DNA from: Sphagnum compactum | Lineage: Eukaryota > Bryophyta > Sphagnopsida > Sphagnales | Assembly: GCA_965153455.1 (NCBI GenBank) | Contig: OZ234496.1 | Coordinates: forward strand, 806,001 to 870,000 | Reading direction: 5' to 3' | Length of the DNA: 64,000 nt | In this document: in pieces, positions 56,461-64,000 of the stretch | Layout: every line of letters starts with the position of its first letter | Numbering within the stretch: position 1 is the stretch's first letter | Position numbers and translations under genes: made by a program | The notes under the pieces: model-generated | What the model was told of the DNA's origin: nothing | Databases searched by the model: none | Seen by the model: only the letters and a program-made list of their open reading frames with translations

Positions 56461-59400
56461 AAAGCCTATGAAATGAACAAGCATTTTCAAGATATTTGGG
56501 TAGTCAAGCTTCCTTGGGTAGAATCTGTTATGGGTTCTAGTGGCAAGGTTGTTTAGGTTCGGTGCAAGGTATGTTATTTCATTGATGGTAAAGACAAGTT
56601 TTTAGTTGCTAAGTTTGATTCACTTTGGAAACATGCAAGACATCGTAAAGCTTTGGTAGTTATGTCAAGGGTGAAGGTGGGGGAACATTACTTCTTGAAA
56701 TCTAATGCCCATGTTGTTGATGACAAGCTTTATTTTGCAAAGGGTTTAGAATCAGTGCTACAGCAAATCATTCATAGTGCAACTCAATTTTTTGACAAGA
56801 GGAAAAAAATTATGCAATTTGCCTTGATTTTTCACTTATTCGTCACGGCCACCCCATGCCAGAATACACAACAATGCAAACATTATTTGTGGAACTGAAT
56901 GTTCCCAATAATCCCATGAAACACTAGTCTCATGGTTCTAAGTGGGAGATGACAAATTGCATGTTTGAGCAAGTTTTGAAACAAACTCAAACTATTATTA
57001 TTAAGGCAAGCTTTCTTTCTTTGAGTGTAGATGAGGTTACTACTATTGATAATCAATCCTAGATTTCAATGCATGTGTATGTGATGCATGCATGGAAAAA
57101 AAAATCTTATTATACTCACACTTGAACGTGTTGTTGAGGGTGGAAATGTAGATAATCTTACTGTTGTTATTATTCAAGCCTTCATGTAGCAAGGGGGTTT
57201 GACTCAAGAAGAGATAGCCAAAAGGCTAATTTGTTTTGGTGTTGATGGGGCTTCCATTTTCTAAAGCTACCGCACTAGAGTGACATTTCAACTCAAAGAA
57301 AAATTTGCTCCTTGCATGGCCCATAGGACAAATCTTGTTGTTCAAGTTTTGTCAAATCTACCCATGGTGGCCAACTTGGAAAATTTGTTATAGTCATTAT
57401 ATTCTTACTTATCTAGCTCCCTAAAACAACATTTGGAATTCATTAAGCTTGTTGAGATTGTGAAAACAAGAAGGCTAAAGATTTTGTGAATGTGAAAATT
57501 AAATTGATAAACATGTTGGAGCCTTTGAAACAAGTTATAGTAGAATATAAGACACTAATTGTGAAGGTGTCATAAGACAATGCTTTAGTTGCTCAAGCAA
57601 GGTTCAATCTAAACCTTTTTTGTGATCTTGACATGTTGTTAGGCTTGTCCTATTTGCTACCATTGTTGAAGGCAACGGATGCCTTAATCAAATTACACAG
57701 GGGGGGGGACGTCTTCATTTATGATTTTGTGGCAGTTATAAGTATTCTGATCCTTTAAATAATTATCAACAAAAACATTTCCAAGTGTTTTTAGATGTGG
57801 TGGAAAATAATTCTACCACAATCATTTAGGACTAGGTTACTAACCTCAATAATGGTATGGAAACACTTGTTTTTCGTATGGTTGGTCAGAGTTATGTAGC
57901 TCACATCTCAATCCATTGATTATGGTTAAACAACATGTGTGCAAGCCAATTTTTATGACGCACCCCCAAACTACTTGATGGACTCAACTGTGAGTCCAAA
58001 AGGTGAAACAATGGAAGGATAAAGAGTTGGGGTACGCTCCTTGGCTCACAACACTTTGGGGGTAGAGGGGCGTGCTGGAACTCCAAGATGGGGACTACGA
58101 AAAGTGACAAGCAAGTCAATTACTCACATAAACCTGCACAAACCAAACAACAACTTGGTTAGTGCGTATTTGAAACACTTTTGGTGCACAAACTCACAAG
58201 ACTCACCATGGCCCAGACTTGAAGGAAGCCACCACCTTCCCCCTTATAGTATTTTTTATGTCTGGCAACAGGGCCAGCACCCAAATGTCATTTTGTCCCA
58301 GGACTCCCAAGTTGGGAGTGGCAAAATTTTTGAAATTAATACTCCCACAATTTTGGAAGCCCATAATTTTGTATGCAGACCTCCGATTGTGATGAGGTCT
58401 AGAGCAAAGTTGTAGCCCTCGTCGAGAGTTTTCCAACGATATGTAGCATGTCATGTGCACGCAAGGAAATCAAGGCGATTCCCGACTTTTAGTGGTTGGG
58501 AGTCAAATTGGTAGTTTGATTCCCGGCCCTTCTTTTGGCCATAACTTATGTTTTTAAGTACCCAAATGGGTCATGCAAACTCGTTATAGACATCTAAGTT
58601 TCATTAGCTATCCAATGGTATAAGGAAGTCTTCAATCCAATGAGTTTTGACCTTTGAAATTTTCCTCTGAAGATTCGAAAGTCCATCGAAACTCTAATTC
58701 CCAAAGTGGGAGTTCACTTGGGAATGTGAGGGTTCATTCCCTCACACTCTCCTACACTCCCGGGAGCATGAAATGTGATTCTTGGGCTTCACTCTTGGCC
58801 CGCACCTTTGCAAGCCCTTGCCTTGGTCATGACCCCAAGGTTAAGGTTGTGACATTTTGAAACAAGCACCATGCAAGTGAGAGGTCAGTGTTTGATTGTA
58901 GCTAGTGCAAATGGGATAACACAAACCACATCCGCCTGCTTTTTTATTGTTTTTATGATTATTTCTGAAAAAATATTCTTAAAATATTCTTGAAATATTC
59001 TTGAAAAAACTTTCAAAAATTATTTTTAAATTTAAAAAAAATCTTCATACTGTTTTATTAATGTCCATGTTAAAAATTTGGCAAAAAATGTAATTTTCAA
59101 AAAAAATTGAAATCCATTTACAAGTCCTTTTACTAATTGAAAACAAGCATTATAATGTTTAATGAGTGATTTTGTTATTTTTTTATTCATTGGATTAATT
59201 TCAAATTAATTCACATGTTCTCATGATATATTACAAATACAACTATATAAACAAATCTTATAATTTCAACATCAAATTAAATTATGACTTTAAAAAATGA
59301 AAAAACCAAACAAACGTTACATTTGCTATGGTACGTGTTATTGTGACTGCACCCAACTAAGATGCTCATCACTAAGTTAAATCAACAATTTGTGGATTCT

Positions 59401-59990
59401 AAGTTGATGAATGCCCTTGGCATTGTGTATCCACAATTTTGGATGTAGCCTGATGCAAATTTATCTTTCTCTTTATATTTGGCTATCATAAAAAAAACAT
59501 TATTGTGAAGCAGAGAAGGTGAAACCCTCATTGCTATAGGGTGTAGAACCTTTGGATGCTAACATTTTGGATTTGCAAATGTGCATATTAAGTTCACCAT
59601 GAAAACTCAAGCACCAAAAGGTATGGCTGAACCTTTTGATACTAATCCAGTGACCAAGTTGTGTGTCACAATCAATAATAATGTTTTACTCACTCAACGA
59701 CTGAATGAGTACTTGAAGTTGGTTGAAATTGTGGTGGTGTCCATGCTCGAATTTGTAGAGGATGAATAGACTTTCTCCATGCTTGCATTCATGAAAGATA
59801 AGTTGCACAACAAGTTGGGTCTACATTTGGACACAATTGTTCGCATGTTTGCACAAGAGTTTTATATTAAGAAAGCTTCTCATAGCAAGAGGCTATTACA
59901 GCTTGGAAAGATCAGAAACTTCGAATTAGTGCTACCTCTAGTAGGCTCTATTCTTTTCACAACACAAAAGTCAAGTGTTCATGTTTCCAC
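56461..59990 (+). pseudogene. BED-finger/hAT-like transposase pseudogene, split by a solo LTR
   Basis: The left part (56461-57900) reads KHFQDIWVVKLPWVESVMG, then VRCKVCYFIDGKDKF and DSLWKHARHRKAL, a Cys-x2-Cys...His pattern like a BED finger. SLSVDEVTTIDNQS and an LVVQ region follow with stops between. The right part (59340-59990) contains QLNQQFVDSKLMNALGI, NVLLTQRLNEYLKLVEI and a C-terminal FSMLAFMKDKLHNKLG after a TAG. The order (finger, DDE-like core, C-terminal dimerisation region) fits a hAT-superfamily transposase or a ZNF862-like derivative, from memory. Many stops and frameshifts, plus the solo LTR at 57956-58854, show it is dead. Confidence 0.58.
57956..58854 (-). mobile_element. 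Solo LTR of the gypsy group, minus orientation, inside the transposase pseudogene
   Basis: On the minus strand it starts TGTCACAACC and ends GTGCGTCA (899 bp). Flanks are TTTTA (57951-57955) and TTTTG (58855-58859), a duplication with one mismatch. It has the GGGAGT-rich U3 type of element 1 and the TATA-plus-hairpin block near 58215-58250. Confidence 0.85.
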
Positions 59991-61288
59991 GATCTAGAAA
60001 AGTCTAGTGATTGTGTTGGTGATTGTGCTTGGTTTTTTATGAAGTTTATTAACATTTGGGTGTGGTGGGTGGGACTTTGAGTTGCATTGGGCAAACTCTG
60101 ATATCAAACTAGGGTTCAACTCCCTCTCAAAGTGTGTTTCCAAATTGTGTTTAGTTTTTAGGTTTGAAGTTTTGGAACAATGTCACTTCTAGTGTCTTTG
60201 TTTCTCCTTCCTTTTCAGCCTTGGAGCCACATTTTGCACTGGATTTTTTGGGTGGGTGCCAGTTAGACTTACTTAACTGTGTGCCACTTTAACTTATTTC
60301 TTTAAAAAAATGAATAGCCACTTTGGGCTATTTTGAAATACCCATCTTTGCCAAAAGCTGACTCAACAAATGACCAAGAAGCCACCCCACCCTTTAGCGA
60401 AATTTCAGAAGATGCCAGTTAGGCATATTGGAGGGCAGTCCTATTGCCACTCGCGCACATGTAATTTGTCATTGAAAAGAACCCTGCTGTATGTGTGTTC
60501 TTCTGCATATGTCACAAGAGACGCAACACAGATGATGCAATCTGCTAGCTCTGCTGGCGGCGGCAATGTCCATCCTCCGTCTGTGTGTCTGTCCCTCTGC
60601 TTTTCCACGGGACCCACTTCCCAATAACCTTTTTTTCTTTTTGTTCTTGTTGGTTGTTGTTGTTGGTGTTCTTTTCTGTTTTGTCGTTTGCGTGTTCTTC
60701 TGTGATGATGGGTTTCGTAACCCATCATGAATATGATATGCGCTGCTATTTTGTCTTGTTTTTGGTTTGGTAATGGACTTTAATGTCGACTCGTTGATCA
60801 AGGATCCGGCAACAGGAGGATGGGATGAGGATGGTGTTGTTGGCTTCCCCAGTCTCATCAGTCAGCCAACCACCTCCTGCTTTCCTGGAGTTTGGAAAGG
60901 AAGCTCTTTCGTCATCTTTCATGGTTTTCTTCTAACAGCTCTAGATAGTTTCTCCCGGTTTGGTCACGAATCCATTTGGAGTTTTCCGGAAGCAAATTGA
61001 AGCAAAGAAGTTTCAGAGCGTTGCAGAGCTTGATGAGGACGGCAGGAGAAGGATCCACATCAAACTGAACAGTGTCAGAAATCTGAAGTTATGGAGCTCC
61101 AATGTTGAAGAAACAAATCCGCAAGCAATCCGTTCCCAGTTGAAAAAGCCCAAGCTCTCCTGGAGATTCTTCAATGCGGATTTCGAGTCCTCGGACTCTC
61201 CAGGAACCGGTGGTAGCTGCAGTTTCAGAACTCCAGTGTCTCGTTTTTATTCCAGGTAAGGCAGTGCTGATCGAGGTTTTAGAAAGCT
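59991..61288. other. Spacer, promoter and 5' leader of the transporter gene
   Basis: 60360-61288 is less AT-rich than the DNA to its left and probably includes the promoter and leader. A strong donor-like CAG|GTAAGG lies at about 61254-61260, so a leader intron is possible, but no matching acceptor before the ATG was identified. Confidence 0.4.
60960..61259 (+). CDS. Possible upstream ORF before the transporter gene (99 codons)
   Basis: Starts at ATG 60960 and ends about 30 bp before the transporter ATG. It contains ELDEDGRRRIHIKLNSVRN and ends with Ser-rich sequence. No family is recognised. It may be a regulatory upstream ORF, a separate exon, or chance in a GC-richer leader. Confidence 0.25.
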   Translation: MVTNPFGVFRKQIEAKKFQSVAELDEDGRRRIHIKLNSVRNLKLWSSNVEETNPQAIRSQLKKPKLSWRFFNADFESSDSPGTGGSCSFRTPVSRFYSR

Positions 61289-63493
61289 ATGGTGGACTCG
61301 ACGCCGTTGCTTACATCGTCTGCCGCGCTCTTACCTTCCGGTGAGGAGGGCAGCCAGAGGAGCCAACAGGAGGGCACCGGTGGGGGGATTCGGAGCTTCT
61401 GGCGATGGTTCAGGGAAGAAGAGCTGCAGCAAGGCAGGAAGATGGCGGCGGCGGTGGTCGCCGGACCGATGGCATTCCTGCTGGTAGTCTCGTTTGTGCG
61501 ACTTGCGGAGGGACCCGCGGCTGTGAAGATGCTAGGGGCGGTGCTGTGGTTGGCGATCTGGTGGCTCTTTGAGCCGGTGCCGATCTGCATAACGGCGCTG
61601 TTGCCGCTCGTCTTGTTTCCGTTTCTTGAGGTGATGGAAGCGGACCAAGTAGCGGAGAAGTACATGAACGATACCGTGGTGCTCATGCTCGGGACCTTCA
61701 TACTTGCGCAGGGAATAGAACGCTTCAGTCTGCATAAGCGAATCGCGATGCGCATTTTACTTTTCTTCGGCGGGGAGAAGATGGACCCACGCTTGGTATT
61801 ACTGGGCTTTTGTGTGGGTCCTGGATTCGTCAGCATGTGGATGTCTAACACCGCAGCCGCGGTGATGATGATCCCCATGGCCACAGGAGTGTTGAAACAT
61901 TTCCAAGACGAAGACGACACGTTACTCTGCAAACAATGCTCACGGACTTTCTCCCGCAAGTTCTCCGGCAAGTACATGAAACCTTGCCCCGAAGAAGAAG
62001 GCAGTGCCGATCAGGTCGATGCAGACACCAGGATTGATCCTGAGGCACCAGTACTGGCTCTTAAGGAAAACCCAGGGACTAGACTCAAAGCCAGACTTGT
62101 GGATCCCGAGAAAGCAAAGAAGGATTTCGCGGTGGCTGTGGTTTTGGCAATCACGTATGCAACAGCAATCGGCGGCTTGGCCACACTCACAGGCTGTGGT
62201 CCCAATCTGGTGCTGCCTGGCATCTACAGCGGTCGCTTTCCTGAAGCTCCCAGAGTGACCTACATGAAGTGGATCATGTTTGCGATGCCTCTTGTGCTTC
62301 CTTTCCTTCTCTTCGAGTGGTTCCTTCTTTGCTGGAATTTTTGTCCTCTCTCCTCTGTGCCAATCATTGAGGCCAAATTGAGTCGATCCGTGGTGGAGCA
62401 GGAATACCTAGCTTTAGGTACAATCCTCCCCTTCTTCTTCTTCTTCTTCTTCTTCATCATCATCTCTTTGTTTTCCTCAGCAATTCTGAAGTGAGCACTG
62501 AAAGAGAATGTGGTTTTTCTCACACAAAAAGCTTTTTGTGTGAGAAAAACCACATTCTCTTGTAGCACAGCACAGATCTCTTATAACTTTGTTTTGCAGC
62601 CCAGACAACTTTTTGTTGCAAATTCAAACTATCTGCAGCATCAAGGGCTTGAGTGGTGAAGATGACCAGCTTGATTGACAAAGAAGTTTATATCCATGTG
62701 GTAAAATTTCTGCAGGGCCAATGCGCTTTGCAGAGAAGTTCATCGCCAGCGAATTTGCTGTGAGTTCACAACCCACCCAATTAGTTCAACTGCATTTCCT
62801 ACTTCTCACTTTGTTGTGCATGCCACCATTTTCCTTCAAGATCAACTGCATATTAGGTAGTCATCTGGCACTAGAACTTCACACTTTGTTCGCACACAGT
62901 TCAGCATGCCATTGATCTTGAACATCAAGCAGAGAAGTTGAGAAGATCATTGCCAGTGAGTTTGCTGTGAGTTCATAACCCACCCAAGTTCAACTGCATA
63001 CCCTACTTCTCACTTTATTGTGCATGCCAATTTCCAAGATTAACTGCATAGGTAGTTGTCTCAGGGCACTAGAACATTACACTTTGTTTGCACACAATTC
63101 AGCATGCTCTACTGACATTCATCTTGAACATCAAGATACACTTTGATCTTGTTCTTGATCTTGAATATCAAGATCTTGTTCTTGAACATCATGATCTTGA
63201 TCTTCTTCTTGAACAAACTCCAAGGTCTTGTTCTTGTTCTTGAACACCAAGGTCTTGATCTTGAATGCTAGATCACAAGTAAGCAGATTGCCAAACTTTC
63301 TCTATGTTGGAAATTTGTGATGACTTGAGGAAGCTTCGGCAGACTCAAATGGATTGGTGATGGTGACTATCATTTGTCTTTGGTCTGATGATGGGTGCAG
63401 GCATTAGTGGTATTGTGGTGCACAAAAACACTAGGAAATTATCCAGGATGGGGTGCATTCTTCAATGACCTACCTGGTGAAGGCACAGTCAGT
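61289..63493 (+). CDS. SLC13/DASS-family divalent-anion transporter, 5' exons 1-3
   Basis: Exon 1 is 61289-62417, exon 2 is 62716-62759 (44 bp) and exon 3 is 63401-63493. The joins use GT-AG and keep frame through LG|PMRFAEKFIASEFA|ALVVLW. 422 codons are visible and the gene continues beyond base 64000. After a soluble N-terminus (~50 residues) come several membrane segments (about 52-70, 80-112, 129-142, 167-185). The first substrate/sodium motif is SMWMSNTAAAV with SNT at 186-188, followed by a charged cytosolic loop. The second pseudo-repeat has GGLATLTGCGPN (295-306). These are marks of SLC13 carriers such as the plant tonoplast dicarboxylate transporter, which moves malate and related acids. 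Substrate and membrane are inferred. No lesion is visible. Confidence 0.9.
62502..62561. repeat. Perfect 60-bp palindrome in transporter intron 1
   Basis: Bases 62502-62531 are the exact reverse complement of 62532-62561 with no spacer; I checked all 30 pairs. The centre is AAAAAGCTTTTT. It lies about 85 bp after the exon 1 donor. Confidence 0.97.
62730..63135 (+). repeat. Tandem duplication covering most of exon 2 and part of intron 2
   Basis: Unit 1 (62730-62928) begins in exon 2 at GCAGAGAAGTT and unit 2 (62929-63135) repeats it. Unit 2 includes a copy of the exon end and donor (GAGTTTGCT|GTGAGTTC). Shared landmarks are AACCCACCCAA, CTACTTCTCACTTT, GTGCATGCCA, GCACTAGAAC and TTCAGCATGC. 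The second exon copy has an 8-base insertion and no good polypyrimidine-AG before it, so it is probably not spliced in. Confidence 0.88.
63136..63275. repeat. Simple-like repeats of CTTGATCTTGTTCTTGAACA
   Basis: Many copies of GATCTTG, GTTCTTGAACA and CATCAAGATC follow each other, expanding a TTGATCTTGAACATCAAG word already present at the end of unit 1 of the exon 2 duplication. It probably grew by slippage. Confidence 0.7.
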
Positions 63494-64000
63494 GTAAGCT
63501 CCAATATGCTTTACAAACTGCATCCCTGCTGCAAACTACCAGATCTCCAATCCTACTGTGACTTTGGCTGGCAGCTCATTTTTCTCCAGTCCAAAACATC
63601 AATGTGACTCTGTAGAGTAATTGCATTCAAGATTTGCTTTCCAAGGATTTCTTTGTACATCTTCGATGAAGGAAATGGTTTCATTGTCTCTAGTTCAGAC
63701 ATTGCATAGAGGTTTTACCAAAGTGCGGAGCTGAATTTACTTTGAGGAGTCTCAATGCTCCCACAGATAATAGTTTCAAGAGAATCAGTTGCACTACAGT
63801 TTTGTGAGATGGAAAGCCCGGAGTAAGCACTCCACTGAGAAACTTTGAAAGAACAGTGCCAATTCCCAAACTTTGCAATCAACAAGTTAGTTAATCTTGA
63901 GAGTCCAAGCCAAGTTAATCTTGAGAGTCCAAGCCAAGATGCTGGTAATAAAGTGGGATGGAAAATGAGCAAAATTGAAGATGTGGGAGAGAGAGATTGT
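63494..64000 (+). other. Start of transporter intron 3; no further exon found
   Basis: The donor GTAAGC follows codon ...GTVS at 63493. I found no transporter-like coding stretch to base 64000, so exon 4 must lie beyond the window. A short direct repeat of TTAATCTTGAGAGTCCAAGC occurs at about 63893-63931. Confidence 0.5.

Noticed and set aside
60441-60858. Minus-strand ORFs of 95 and 129 codons before the transporter gene
   Set aside because: Low-complexity Thr/Lys/Gln-rich translation of a simple TTG/TTC-rich stretch on the opposite strand; no family and no promoter.
62502-62561. Palindrome as a transcription terminator
   Set aside because: It lies inside an intron of a plant gene whose downstream exons are clear, so termination there would destroy the gene.

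Overview
This is a nuclear window from a land plant. Three genes are plant-like: two have clean GT-AG introns and the third has a transit-peptide-like N-terminus. The rest is AT-rich sequence packed with Ty3/gypsy LTR retrotransposon DNA and broken copies of plastid genes. The species cannot be fixed from sequence alone; a bryophyte, lycophyte, fern or other repeat-rich plant genome would fit.

Layout from left to right. 1-820 (minus): 5' part of a plastid-targeted uroporphyrinogen-III synthase-like gene that runs off the left edge. 3765-11109: a very young Ty3/gypsy chromovirus with 1009-bp LTRs that look identical, a perfect 5-bp target duplication, primer-binding site, polypurine tract, and a gag-pol frame broken by one TGA. 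11115-20775: AT-rich intergenic DNA with an 81-bp-period tandem array and a minus-strand solo LTR (15858-16690). 20780-23329 (minus): an intact four-exon LPR-type multicopper oxidase gene with all copper ligands. 28942-34838: a mosaic of shuffled, decayed plastid fragments (accD, rbcL, rps4, rpl16, rpl14, psbB, rpoC2, 16S and 23S rRNA) in both orientations, with an LTR fragment in the middle. 35663-36037: a foldback and a 71-bp array. 39933-40205 (minus): a phosphoglycerate kinase pseudogene fragment.

44631-54875 is a three-deep nest, each level with its own 5-bp target duplication. An old solo LTR was split by a second, heavily mutated gypsy element. The 3' LTR of that element was then split by an unrelated 2448-bp TG...CA unit, which looks like a solo LTR of another family. 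Read on its minus strand, the inner unit has tandem repeats, then a TATA box, then a 144-codon ORF. This is the most unusual object in the window.

56461-59990: a decayed BED-finger/hAT-like transposase pseudogene, itself split by another solo LTR (57956-58854). 61289-63493: the first three exons of an SLC13/DASS-family divalent-anion transporter that continues past the right edge. Its intron 1 holds a perfect 60-bp palindrome and its intron 2 a tandem copy of exon 2.

The host genes (tetrapyrrole synthesis, copper oxidase, anion transport) show no common pathway. They are islands between transposon and organelle-derived DNA. The ordinary genes are well supported. Family names for the transposase pseudogene, the rpoC2 shard and the inner LTR are less certain.
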